Source: Neobacillus citreus
GTDB taxonomy: Bacteria; Bacillota; Bacilli; Bacillales; Cytobacillaceae
Direction of reading: 5' to 3'
Assembly (NCBI RefSeq): GCF_018343545.2
Contig: NZ_JAGYPE020000023.1
Coordinates: 1-64,000 of the forward strand
Length of the DNA: 64,000 bases
Below are positions 17,743 to 26,639 of the stretch, in pieces. The notes below the pieces were generated by a model, which searched no databases, had not been told where the DNA came from, and worked only from the letters and a program-made list of their open reading frames with translations. The position numbers were made by a program, and so were the translations under genes. How positions within the stretch are numbered: the first letter of the stretch is position 1; each line of letters opens with the position of its first letter.

Positions 17743-17951
17743 TGTTGTCGATTTTTAATTGAAATTCGCATAATTTATAAGTTAATAAAAATTTCCCGTC
17801 GTCAAACACGCTTTGCATATGGCTTAGGCAAAATACGACAAATTGCGTTCATTGTCTGACTCTCTTTCTGGTGTTACGATTAAATAAACGATTGATAGGA
17901 ATAAATTGTTATTTAATGCATATATTGTTTGATTGCAGAATGGAGGAAACC

Positions 17952-18638
17952 ATGATTAATGAAATTATCGAATTAAGAAGGCAGGGACTTTCCTTCCGTA
18001 AGATTGCCGTAGTACTTAATACTACCGTTGGGAAAGTCCAATACAGCTGGAATAAATGGATGGAAAGCGAGAACCAAGATAATAGTGAAAGTCTCCATGT
18101 TCAAAAGAACCTGAACCAGGAAAAATCTTCGGTTACATCTACTCCACAAACCTTTGTTCCTCTTAAGGGTGAACTTAAAGCCAAGCTTGTTACACCCCAA
18201 AAAATGTTTCTCTATTGGGATTTTTCAGAAACACCAAAAAAAATCGTTCGTTTATATTTTAATCAACCTTTTGAGGAGTTAGTTACTGTATTAAGGGTTT
18301 ACGATGTGAAAGATATCATTTTTAATGGAAAAAATGCACACCATTATTATGAAATTACTGTTCCTTATCAGAACGGGTATTGGTTTGTTAAAGGATTAAC
18401 AGGAAATAGAAGCTTTATAGCGGAGCTAGGTGTGCTTTTGCCGGGAACAGGATTTTTCCCTCTTTACAGGTCCAATTGTATTCAAACACCAGCGGCTGAA
18501 ATACCAAGTGGGAATGAATTGCATCAAGATTTACTGCAATTTAAACGGTATGAGGATAGCCCTCCGAAGTGGCGAAGCCATGTCAGTACGTATAGTTATT
18601 ATGAAAAATCAACCAATTTGGAGAATAAAAATGCCTAA
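17952..18638 (+). CDS. HTH-DUF4912 domain protein
   Basis: 228-aa protein with two parts. Residues 1-42 (INEIIELRRQGLSFRKIAVV, then KVQYSWNKWME) look like a resolvase-type helix-turn-helix. Residues 70-195 match DUF4912, with its LVTPQKMFLYWDFS opening and a beta-rich body (VLRVYDV, HHYYEITVPYQNGYWFV, SFIAELGV). Function is unknown. The ATG at 17952 has TGGAGG 6 nt upstream; an ORF extension to 17871 has no support. Its end overlaps the next gene's start by 8 bp, so it is coupled to the glycosyltransferase. A role in polysaccharide synthesis or its control is inference from context. Confidence 0.75.
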   Translation: MINEIIELRRQGLSFRKIAVVLNTTVGKVQYSWNKWMESENQDNSESLHVQKNLNQEKSSVTSTPQTFVPLKGELKAKLVTPQKMFLYWDFSETPKKIVRLYFNQPFEELVTVLRVYDVKDIIFNGKNAHHYYEITVPYQNGYWFVKGLTGNRSFIAELGVLLPGTGFFPLYRSNCIQTPAAEIPSGNELHQDLLQFKRYEDSPPKWRSHVSTYSYYEKSTNLENKNA

Positions 18639-19872
18639 CATGCTTGTCCCTGAGGCTGACTTGAAGCAAAGTCGATTATCTGGAAGAAAGGTAAAATTGC
18701 TGATGCTTTGCTGGGAGTATCCGCCGAATGTCGTTGGGGGCTTAGCAAGACATGTATACGGATTGTCGGTTCATTTGGCGAAAATGGGATACGAGGTTCA
18801 TGTCATCACTGCCGGAGAAAGGAAGCTTCCTGACCATGAAATCGTGAACCAAGTAAACATACACCGTGTTTTCCCCATCAATGAACTGGACGAAAACTTT
18901 CTGTCATGGATTGGCGGACTTAATTTAGCAATGGCTTTTCGGGCGGAAAAATTGGCAGAAGAAATCTCTTTTGACTTGATCCATGCCCATGATTGGCTTG
19001 TGGGTGCCGCCGCCATTACTTTGAAAGAGTTACTGGACATTCCGCTTTTAACGACCATTCATGCAACGGAGCATGGCCGGAATAATGGAATTTTTACAGG
19101 TATCCAAAGATTTATCCATGAAAAAGAAGAGCAATTAATGAGGGAATCAAATCAGCTTATTGTCTGCAGCAGCTACATGAAGGAGCACCTTGCTGGCGTT
19201 TTTCAGGCTGATGATAAAAAAGTAATCGTCATACCAAACGGGGTTGAAGAGCCGAGTTCAAATATGGGTGCCGGAGAGGTAATTCCTTGCTTGCAAGAAA
19301 AAAAATATATTTTTTCAATTGGCAGAATCGTAAAGGAAAAAGGGTTTGAAACGATTATTGAAGCAGCGGCAATTGCCAAGGTAAAGGGTTTGGATTACTT
19401 TTTTGTTGTTGCCGGGAAGGGGCCAATGCTCGAGACTTACCGCCTGCAAGTTCTGGAAATGCAATTGGCCGGCCAGATTGCTTTTGTCGGCTATATTACA
19501 GATGAACAGAGAAATGCGTTAATTGACAAGTGTTCAATGGCTGTTATTCCTAGTTTGTACGAGCCCTTTGGAATTGTTGCTTTGGAAGCAATGGCGCTTG
19601 GAAAACCAACTATTCTGTCCAATACGGGTGGCATGAAAGGGATCATCAAGCATTTGCAAACGGGCCTGTTGATGAATCCGGGGGATGCGGAAAGCATGCT
19701 TGAACAGATCGGCTATCTCGAGGAAAATCCAGCCATTGCCGAGGAGATCGGCTCTAAAGGCAAGGAAATTGTAAAAAGCTTATATGGCTGGAGCCGAATT
19801 GCTTTGGAGACTGGCAAAGTGATGGGAGATATGGCTCTACAGAAAAAAGTAAACGAAACTATGAAAAAATAA
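18631..19872 (+). CDS. GT4-family glycosyltransferase (glycogen synthase-like)
   Basis: 413-aa cytoplasmic retaining glycosyltransferase with a GT-B fold. The N-terminal domain opens with LLMLCWEYPPNVVGGLARHV, the sugar-acceptor loop of glycogen synthase-like GT4 enzymes, and contains FDLIHAHDWLVG. The C-terminal nucleotide-sugar domain has IGRIVKEKGFETIIEA and the EPFGIVALEAMALGKP motif (E-x7-E). Donor and acceptor are unknown. The start at 18631 uses TTGGAG 7 nt upstream and overlaps the DUF4912 gene; the upstream extension lies inside that gene. A glycosyltransferase gene (yqgM) is remembered at this position in B. subtilis, but orthology is uncertain. Confidence 0.87.
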   Translation: MPNMLVPEADLKQSRLSGRKVKLLMLCWEYPPNVVGGLARHVYGLSVHLAKMGYEVHVITAGERKLPDHEIVNQVNIHRVFPINELDENFLSWIGGLNLAMAFRAEKLAEEISFDLIHAHDWLVGAAAITLKELLDIPLLTTIHATEHGRNNGIFTGIQRFIHEKEEQLMRESNQLIVCSSYMKEHLAGVFQADDKKVIVIPNGVEEPSSNMGAGEVIPCLQEKKYIFSIGRIVKEKGFETIIEAAAIAKVKGLDYFFVVAGKGPMLETYRLQVLEMQLAGQIAFVGYITDEQRNALIDKCSMAVIPSLYEPFGIVALEAMALGKPTILSNTGGMKGIIKHLQTGLLMNPGDAESMLEQIGYLEENPAIAEEIGSKGKEIVKSLYGWSRIALETGKVMGDMALQKKVNETMKK

Positions 19873-19891
19873 TAAGGTGAAAGGTGCAGTG

Positions 19892-20527
19892 ATGAAGGAA
19901 TTAATCGAGTCCCAAAAAAGTAAACAGAACACGATCCGCCATGGTTTAATGGAGCAGCTGCAAATAGTTCTCGGCATCTGGGTAAAAGGAAAATGCTACT
20001 TTCTGCATAATAGTGCCGAAAAGGTCATCTATGAAGAAGGCTTAATTCTAAGAATTAAACCGGAGCAGGTCCATTCTAAAATTCGCTTCTTCAGCGTTTA
20101 TATTAGCAATCATAGCAATGTCAAGAAGGATATTAAAGTCATTGTCATGCATCATTTTTCTAATGTCAACACAGACAGCCTCACGTTTATTTCACCAGCA
20201 GAAAGCAAAATTTTTCACGCCCATGACCATAAGGTATTTCTCGTCAATGGGAATTTTAATGGGGCGGGATTAAGTGAGTATACAACCATTCCGCTTTGGA
20301 GTGCGTATACCGACCAAATTTGGAGTTCATTGGAGAATGGAGCCTTAAGATACCAGCCGATGGCAAAAGGGCCGGCAGCGAGCATTTTTACCGTTAAAAT
20401 GTCCCTTGGTTCTCGGGAAACCCAAAAAATGAATGCCTGGGCGATTTCCGGCTCGAGTAAAAAGGAATTAATCTTAATGGAGCAAGCACTTTTAAAAAAC
20501 CCACTAGCATTTCCAAACGAAAAATGA
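19892..20527 (+). CDS. uncharacterised protein of the DUF4912-GT4 operon
   Basis: I do not recognise this 211-aa protein. There is no signal peptide or membrane helix. The middle is beta-rich, with alternating hydrophobics (KIRFFSVYISNHSNVKK, IKVIVMHHFS, SKIFHAHDHKVFLVNG) like a carbohydrate-active beta-sandwich. The aromatic stretch IPLWSAYTDQIWSSLENG is notable. It starts 19 nt after the glycosyltransferase with AAGGTG before the ATG, so it is the last gene of the three-gene operon. A sugar-binding or accessory role with the GT4 enzyme is a guess from the shape and neighbours. Confidence 0.6.
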   Translation: MKELIESQKSKQNTIRHGLMEQLQIVLGIWVKGKCYFLHNSAEKVIYEEGLILRIKPEQVHSKIRFFSVYISNHSNVKKDIKVIVMHHFSNVNTDSLTFISPAESKIFHAHDHKVFLVNGNFNGAGLSEYTTIPLWSAYTDQIWSSLENGALRYQPMAKGPAASIFTVKMSLGSRETQKMNAWAISGSSKKELILMEQALLKNPLAFPNEK

Positions 20528-20581
20528 TATTATAGAAAAGTCGTATGAACGAACAGCTTAATTGTTTGGAGGGAAATAGAC

Positions 20582-20731
20582 ATGCGTGTAAATATTACGT
20601 TAGCTTGCACTGAGTGTGGAGACCGTAACTATATTTCAAACAAAAATAAACGCAACAACCCAGATCGTCTTGAGCTTAAGAAATATTGCCCAAGAGAAAA
20701 GCGTACAACTGTACACCGCGAAACAAAATAA
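20582..20731 (+). CDS. rpmG: 50S ribosomal protein L33
   Basis: Short gene of 49 codons. It starts [17 protein letters not shown] and ends [10 protein letters not shown], matching L33 of the large ribosomal subunit over its full usual length. TGGAGGG lies 8 nt before the ATG. C9 and C12 form one CxxC, but only one cysteine (C36, YCPREK) remains of the second pair, so full zinc-ribbon coordination is uncertain. It is followed by a terminator. B. subtilis has rpmGA at this position, next to the 5-formyl-THF cyclo-ligase gene. Confidence 0.95.
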   Translation: MRVNITLACTECGDRNYISNKNKRNNPDRLELKKYCPREKRTTVHRETK

Positions 20732-20760
20732 GCAGCAGGGCTTCCTGTTGCTTTTTTTGT
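20731..20760 (+). terminator. rpmG terminator
   Basis: Stem AGCAGCAGG / CCTGTTGCT with loop GCTT and T7, overlapping the last base of the rpmG stop. Confidence 0.8.
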
Positions 20761-20787
20761 TGCCTAAAAACAAGGGGGCGTTCTAAA

Positions 20788-21354
20788 ATGCACGATAAAA
20801 ATTCCATTCGTCAACAAATGAAAGAATCGCTGTCAAAGCTCACAAAACCTATTTATGAGGATTACTCTTATAAAATTGCCAGCAGGCTTTATCAAATGGA
20901 AGATTGGGAGCAAGCGCAAGTGATTGGCATTACCATCTCCAGGGTACCTGAAGTCGATACATATCAAATTATTAGAAAAGCATGGGAATCAGGCAAGCAA
21001 GTTGTTGTTCCAAAATGTTACCCAAAGGAGAAAAGGTTATCTTTTCGAAGCTTAACTGAGTTTTCTCAATTAGAATCAGTTTTCTATGGGTTGCTTGAGC
21101 CAAATGTAGAACAAACTACTGAAGTCAGTCCAGATAAAATTGACCTTCTCATTGTACCCGGGCTTGTCTACACTCGTTCGGGGTTTCGCCTGGGCTTTGG
21201 CGGGGGATACTACGACCGGTTTTTATCAGGGTACTCTGGGAACACCCTATCCCTTGCTTTCCAAGAGCAGTTGATTCCAGAATTTCCTGTTGAACAATAT
21301 GATATCCCAGTAGCAAAAATTGTTACATCAAATGAGGTTATCAAAACTGTATGA
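20788..21354 (+). CDS. yqgN: 5-formyltetrahydrofolate cyclo-ligase
   Basis: 188-aa cytoplasmic enzyme that converts 5-formyl-THF to 5,10-methenyl-THF using ATP, salvaging folate one-carbon units. The conserved C-terminal signature RLGFGGGYYDRFL binds ATP/Mg. The N-terminal basic helix (SIRQQMKESLSKL) and VPKCYPKEKRLSF also fit the family. The ATG at 20788 has AAGGGGG upstream; a longer frame starting at 20686 runs through rpmG and is rejected. It overlaps the next gene by ATGA. Position equals yqgN in B. subtilis. Confidence 0.9.
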   Translation: MHDKNSIRQQMKESLSKLTKPIYEDYSYKIASRLYQMEDWEQAQVIGITISRVPEVDTYQIIRKAWESGKQVVVPKCYPKEKRLSFRSLTEFSQLESVFYGLLEPNVEQTTEVSPDKIDLLIVPGLVYTRSGFRLGFGGGYYDRFLSGYSGNTLSLAFQEQLIPEFPVEQYDIPVAKIVTSNEVIKTV

Positions 21355-22136
21355 TTGTACCAATCCTTATCATTGTTATCCTCCTTGCAGGAGGTTTAGC
21401 TGGTTATCGGGAGAAATCGCTGACAGCCTCAGGTGCTATTGCAGCTGTTTTTGTCGGTCTTGCCATTTATGCTGGATTTGGAATTAAGGGGCTTGTTATA
21501 TTAGGCGTGTTTTTTGTTTCCTCAAGTTTCTGGTCAAAATATAAAAGTTATGCCAAAAAGGAATTGGAAGAGAAATTAGCAAAAGGGTCTACAAGGGATT
21601 GGCGTCAGGTAATCGCCAATGGCGGCATGGCTGCATTATTTAGTATCTGCTATTATTTTCATCCAGGAGAAAGCTGGGTAATTGGCTTTATTGTTTCATT
21701 GGCTAGTTCCAATTCAGATACCTGGGCTTCGGAGATTGGCAGTTTAAGCAGGAAAGAGCCGATTTTCATTCGGACATTTAAGCGAGTAGAAAAGGGCACC
21801 TCCGGGGCAGTCAGTCTCCTTGGCAGTATGGCAGCACTACTAGGGTCACTGATTGTCGCATTGGTTAGTTTTTGTTTATTTCAGTTAAGTCTCGTTAATG
21901 TAATGTTGGTATTTTTATTTGGCTATATTGGGAATGTCATTGATACATTATTTGGCGCATTTTATCAACAGGCGTATGTCTGCAAGCAATGCGGTATAGA
22001 AACAGAAAAACGAAACCATTGTGGTCTGCCGACTTCCCGCATTAAGGGCATTTCTCTGGTAGATAATGATATGGTTAATTTTCTATCCGGTTTGTTGGCA
22101 GCGGCCTTAGCAATATTTGTCGCTCAAATGCTTTAA
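21351..22136 (+). CDS. DUF92 integral membrane protein
   Basis: 261-aa membrane protein of the DUF92/TMEM19 family with about six helices. Family blocks are visible: SSSFWSKYKSYAKK near the first cytosolic loop, RDWRQVIANGGMAALF, and SNSDTWASEIGSLSRKEPIFI, which holds the conserved acidic residues. A cysteine pair CKQCG sits before the last helices. Some DUF92 relatives are phytyl-phosphate kinases in plants, but the bacterial substrate is unknown. It is translationally coupled to the preceding cyclo-ligase gene. I do not recall it at this place in B. subtilis. Confidence 0.82.
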   Translation: MIVPILIIVILLAGGLAGYREKSLTASGAIAAVFVGLAIYAGFGIKGLVILGVFFVSSSFWSKYKSYAKKELEEKLAKGSTRDWRQVIANGGMAALFSICYYFHPGESWVIGFIVSLASSNSDTWASEIGSLSRKEPIFIRTFKRVEKGTSGAVSLLGSMAALLGSLIVALVSFCLFQLSLVNVMLVFLFGYIGNVIDTLFGAFYQQAYVCKQCGIETEKRNHCGLPTSRIKGISLVDNDMVNFLSGLLAAALAIFVAQML

Positions 22137-22139
22137 TAA

Positions 22140-23120
<981 letters not shown>

Positions 23121-23210
23121 TTTTTCTTATTCGAGTAAATTTTTATTTTTTCTGGAACGTTTGGATAATCTTTCAATCAGAATCACAAAATAATGGCAGG
23201 AGGGATAAAA

Positions 23211-23405
23211 ATGTCTCGAATGCTGACTTCTATTATAATGATTGGTTCGCTTGGTTATTTTGCTTATAGGTTTAGATACCGTATTATCAACACACTCCTT
23301 TCTTCCGGTTGGTTGCGGAGAATTGCGGTTAGCTCAATGATGAGTCTGCCCGGAATAAAACGAAGAATGATGCAATCAGTATTTGGAGGACCATCTGAAT
23401 GGTGA
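23211..23405 (+). CDS. yqgO: small membrane-associated protein YqgO
   Basis: 64-aa protein with an N-terminal hydrophobic segment (residues 5-20, LTSIIMIGSLGYFAYRF) and a basic C-terminal half with several Met and Arg (GIKRRMMQSVFGG). Function is unknown. The ATG at 23211 has GGAGGG 6 nt upstream, which makes translation likely; a frame from 23193 would bury that site. Position, length and hydrophobic pattern suggest YqgO, the small gene between yqgN and gluP in B. subtilis. Confidence 0.68.
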   Translation: MSRMLTSIIMIGSLGYFAYRFRYRIINTLLSSGWLRRIAVSSMMSLPGIKRRMMQSVFGGPSEW

Positions 23406-23570
23406 AAACCACAGATGGTTTTTTATTTTTGACAAAAAATCAACATCTCATGTTTTTAGGGCCTTATAAAACGGTAAAGCCTTTAGTTTCGTTTATAATG
23501 AAAGAAACGCGGCAAAAATGAATACAAATATTTATAAAATAATTGTTATGAAAGAAAGCAGGGGAGAGCC

Positions 23571-25127
23571 ATTAATCGAGAGAAATATATTTTTTGGAGG
23601 CTTGTCTTTTCTTTTATTTCTGAACAAGACTATCGAATTATTCAATTATTTGAGAACCAAAAGGAAATATGGCTGGAAAAATTAGAAAACAAAAAAGCCC
23701 CAATCATTAGAGTTCATCTTGAAAATCTTGATTGGAGCAATGTTATGCAAAGAGATATCGAGTTTGCGGCTGCCAATGGAGAAAAAATCCGCAAGCAGTT
23801 AGGGCGCCCTCATCTGGATATCGCTAATATTTATATTAGTGAATTTCCACCTGTCGATGAGTATGAATTTAGGCTGAGGAATCCCTACCTTTTTCCTGAA
23901 GGGAGTAAAACATCCGTCAGTTCTTTTCTATTAACGAAGGGAGAATGGGAAACAGGCTTGAAGGGTCTTGCAGAACGGCTGCAAAAAGACATCCATTTTG
24001 ATATCCAAAACGATTATTCGGAAAATGAAGTGGAAGAGCTGAAAAGAGTAACCTTAGGGACGGCAGTAAATAAAGTAAAAAGGGAAAAGGCTGTCCTCAC
24101 TTATAGCAAGCCTTTCTTTACTTATGTGTTTATGGTGATTCAGCTGGCCGTTTTTATATGGATGGAATTAAATGGGGGAAGCACAAATACTTCGACATTA
24201 ATCAAATATGGGGCAAAGGTTAATCAGCTAATATATGAAGGAGAATACTGGAGATTCATAACACCTGTTTTTCTTCATATCGGTTTTTTGCATTTGGCGA
24301 TGAATACCTTGGCATTATATTTTTTGGGCACGGCTGTCGAACAAATCTTCGGCAGAATCCGTTTTTTCCTTATTTATTTATTTGCTGGTGTAGCTGGCGT
24401 CATCGCGAGTCTTTTGTTTAGTACGCATTTATCTGCTGGAGCAAGCGGGGCCATCTTTGGGTGTTTCGGAGCTTTGCTTTATTTTGGCATGATGAACCCA
24501 AAATTATTTTTTCGAACGATGGGGCTAAATGTAATTGTCGTTCTCGCTATCAATCTTGTATTTGGATTTTCAGCATCTGGCATCGATAATGCCGGCCATT
24601 TAGGCGGTTTGGCCGGAGGATTTCTGGCTGCCGGTGTGGTCAATCTCCCGAAGAAGCCAAAGCTTCCGCTTCAGCTCATCTTTTTAATCATGAGTGCAGG
24701 TATTGTTTGGGGCTCCTTAAACTATGGATTTAGTGCTGCAGGGCAAAAACAGGATGAAGATTCGCAAATCCTGCTGGCGCAGGAGTATATCAAACAAAAC
24801 AACTACGATAAGGCATACAGTGTTTTGAAAAGTTTTGAGGATCGTTCAAAGTCCGAAACAGAAAAAACCTATTTTCTTTTATCCTACGTTGAAATAAAAA
24901 AGCAAATGCTTACAGACGCCAAACTCCATTTGCAGAAAGCTATTCGGCTTGATCCGAATTTTCATCAAGCTTACTTTAATTTGGCGTTAATAAATCTTGA
25001 GGAAAATGATCTAAATGCGGCAAAACTCAATGCTGAAAAAGCAGTCAAATTAAACCCGAACCAAAAAGAATATACAAATTTGGTTGATGAAATTAATCAA
25101 CAGATAAAAACATCAGGCAGTGAATAG
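23571..25127 (+). CDS. gluP: rhomboid intramembrane serine protease GluP, probable ATT start
   Basis: Rhomboid protease with an N-terminal cytosolic domain, about seven membrane helices and a C-terminal TPR region. Catalytic Ser292 lies in GASGAIFG and His343 in AGHLGGL, given the 518-aa length. The first in-frame ATG (23745) would cut 58 residues that match the start of the family (NREKYIFWRLV, KEIWLEKLENKKAP). The frame is open only back to 23538, after a TAA. The one good site is ATT at 23571 preceded by GGGGAG. It follows yqgO and precedes yqgQ, as in B. subtilis (yqgP). GluP cleaves membrane substrates such as a magnesium transporter (family knowledge). Confidence 0.87.
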   Translation: MNREKYIFWRLVFSFISEQDYRIIQLFENQKEIWLEKLENKKAPIIRVHLENLDWSNVMQRDIEFAAANGEKIRKQLGRPHLDIANIYISEFPPVDEYEFRLRNPYLFPEGSKTSVSSFLLTKGEWETGLKGLAERLQKDIHFDIQNDYSENEVEELKRVTLGTAVNKVKREKAVLTYSKPFFTYVFMVIQLAVFIWMELNGGSTNTSTLIKYGAKVNQLIYEGEYWRFITPVFLHIGFLHLAMNTLALYFLGTAVEQIFGRIRFFLIYLFAGVAGVIASLLFSTHLSAGASGAIFGCFGALLYFGMMNPKLFFRTMGLNVIVVLAINLVFGFSASGIDNAGHLGGLAGGFLAAGVVNLPKKPKLPLQLIFLIMSAGIVWGSLNYGFSAAGQKQDEDSQILLAQEYIKQNNYDKAYSVLKSFEDRSKSETEKTYFLLSYVEIKKQMLTDAKLHLQKAIRLDPNFHQAYFNLALINLEENDLNAAKLNAEKAVKLNPNQKEYTNLVDEINQQIKTSGSE

Positions 25128-25194
25128 ATTTGCCTTGAGGACAATTTTGGCATAGGTTATACTTTTTGTTGACTAGGAATGAGGGAGACCCACG

Positions 25195-25392
25195 ATGAAA
25201 ACGGTTTATGAAATTCAACAATTTCTAAAAAGGTTTGGAACCATTATTTATATTGGCGACAGGGTAGCAGATCTTGAGCTGATGGAGGCTGAACTGAAAG
25301 AGCTGTATCAGTCTCAGCTTATGGAGCCTAAAGAATATCAAACGGCCCTGTTAATCTTAAGACATGAAATCCAATTTTTAAAAGAAAAATGA
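25195..25392 (+). CDS. yqgQ: DUF910 family protein YqgQ
   Basis: 65-aa cytoplasmic, helical protein of the YqgQ/DUF910 family. Characteristic text includes MKTVYEIQQFLKRFGTIIYI near the start and a middle block ELMEAELKELYQ. The family has a solved three-helix structure, but its function is unknown. It sits between gluP and glcK exactly as in B. subtilis, with GAGGGAGAC before the ATG and 21 nt to the glucokinase start. Probably co-transcribed with glcK. Confidence 0.88.
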   Translation: MKTVYEIQQFLKRFGTIIYIGDRVADLELMEAELKELYQSQLMEPKEYQTALLILRHEIQFLKEK

Positions 25393-25413
25393 CAAAAGAA
25401 ATAGGTGAGAATA

Positions 25414-26382
25414 TTGTCAGAAAAATGGATAGCGGGAGTTGACCTAGGGGGGACAACGACGAAAATAGCTTTTATCACATTGGATGGGGAAATTATTGAT
25501 AAATGGGAAATCCCAACCGATAATTCTGATGAGGGCCAGTATATTACGAGTAATATTGCGAAATCGATAGAAGAAAAACTGCTTGAGCTTAATCAGCCGA
25601 AAAATATATTGGCGGGGGTTGGAATGGGTGCTCCAGGCCCTGTCGATTATGAAACAGGTGTGATATTAAATACAGTTAACCTGGGCTGGAAGGATAATTT
25701 TCCGCTAAAGGATAGTCTGGAGAACGCAACATCACTTCCTGCTGCTGTTGAAAATGACGCAAACTGCGCTGCCTTGGGAGAAATGTGGAAGGGTGCCGGC
25801 AATGGTGCGAAGAATCTGGTTTGTGTCACGCTGGGGACTGGAGTAGGCGGCGGTGTGATTTCAAACGGAAACATTGTTCAGGGAGTAAACGGGGCCGCGG
25901 GAGAAATTGGTCATATCACTGCTATTCCGTTCGGAGGGGCACCTTGTAATTGCGGAAAAACGGGCTGCCTTGAGACTGTTGCTTCAGCAACAGGAATTGT
26001 GCGGCAGGCGCTTGCAGAAATTCACAAGGATGGAGTTAAAGGTCCGTTAGCGGATGTTTATGCAAAAAATGGGAAGATAACTGCAAAGGATGTTTTTGAT
26101 ACAGCAAGAACGGGTGATGAACTGGCGCTTACTATCCTTCAGGAGGTTGCCTTTCATCTAGGGCTTGCTTTGGCCAATATTGCTAATCTGCTAAATCCTG
26201 AGAAAATCGTTTTGGGCGGTGGTGTATCCAAAGCAGGTGAGATTCTGTTAGAGCCTGTAATCGAGAATTTTGGGCGGTTTGCTTTTACACCTGTCAGAAA
26301 CTCCACCAAACTGGCAATCGCGAATTTAGGAAATGACGCTGGAGTGCTAGGAGCAGCCTGGCTTATTAGAAATAAATTGTAA
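25414..26382 (+). CDS. glcK: glucokinase (ROK family) GlcK
   Basis: 322-aa ROK-family sugar kinase that phosphorylates glucose with ATP. The phosphate-1 motif DLGGTTTK, the phosphate-2 region LGTGVGGG and the ROK zinc motif PCNCGKTGCLE (CxCGxxGCxE) are all present. Catalytic Asp lies in ENDANCAALGE. I use the TTG at 25414: AGGTGAG lies 5 nt before it, and the product then begins like B. subtilis GlcK (SEKWIAGVDLGG). The GTG at 25405 is inside the ribosome site. It feeds glycolysis for non-PTS glucose. Confidence 0.93.
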   Translation: MSEKWIAGVDLGGTTTKIAFITLDGEIIDKWEIPTDNSDEGQYITSNIAKSIEEKLLELNQPKNILAGVGMGAPGPVDYETGVILNTVNLGWKDNFPLKDSLENATSLPAAVENDANCAALGEMWKGAGNGAKNLVCVTLGTGVGGGVISNGNIVQGVNGAAGEIGHITAIPFGGAPCNCGKTGCLETVASATGIVRQALAEIHKDGVKGPLADVYAKNGKITAKDVFDTARTGDELALTILQEVAFHLGLALANIANLLNPEKIVLGGGVSKAGEILLEPVIENFGRFAFTPVRNSTKLAIANLGNDAGVLGAAWLIRNKL

Positions 26383-26407
26383 ATAATTAGGATGCTTTTA
26401 ATTTTTG

Positions 26408-26436
26408 AAAAAAGCCGAAATTTCTGCGGCTTTTTT
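26408..26436 (+). terminator. glcK terminator
   Basis: Stem AAAAAAGCCG / CGGCTTTTTT with loop AAATTTCTG directly after glcK. It is immediately followed by dispersed element R2. Confidence 0.85.
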
Positions 26437-26437
26437 C

Positions 26438-26549
26438 GCTAATAAGAAAGTATAAAATTCTCTGAAATTTTATACTTTCTTAACGCATAAATTCAACTAC
26501 GCCTCTGTCTTCGTCCTAACGGACTCGCCAATCGGCGAGTTTTCATTTA
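26438..26549 (+). repeat. dispersed 112-bp element, full copy (R2)
   Basis: Full-length member of the family also found at 17667 and 52987, same orientation. It holds a 16-bp AT-rich palindrome (AAGAAAGTATAAAATT / AATTTTATACTTTCTT), then TTCAACTACGCCTCTGTC. A GTCC/GGAC mini-stem follows, and then a terminator-like hairpin ACTCGCC-AATC-GGCGAGT with TTTCATTT. About 93% of positions agree by eye with the copy at 52987. No coding capacity. Likely a bacterial intergenic repeat unit; its origin is unknown. Confidence 0.85.
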
Positions 26550-26639
26550 CTGTTTTTGTAATAAAGTTAATATTATTGAAACAAAATAGGCTGTTTTTTC
26601 GTACTAAATATAGAGAGGAAATTGGAGGGGAGGGGAAAA

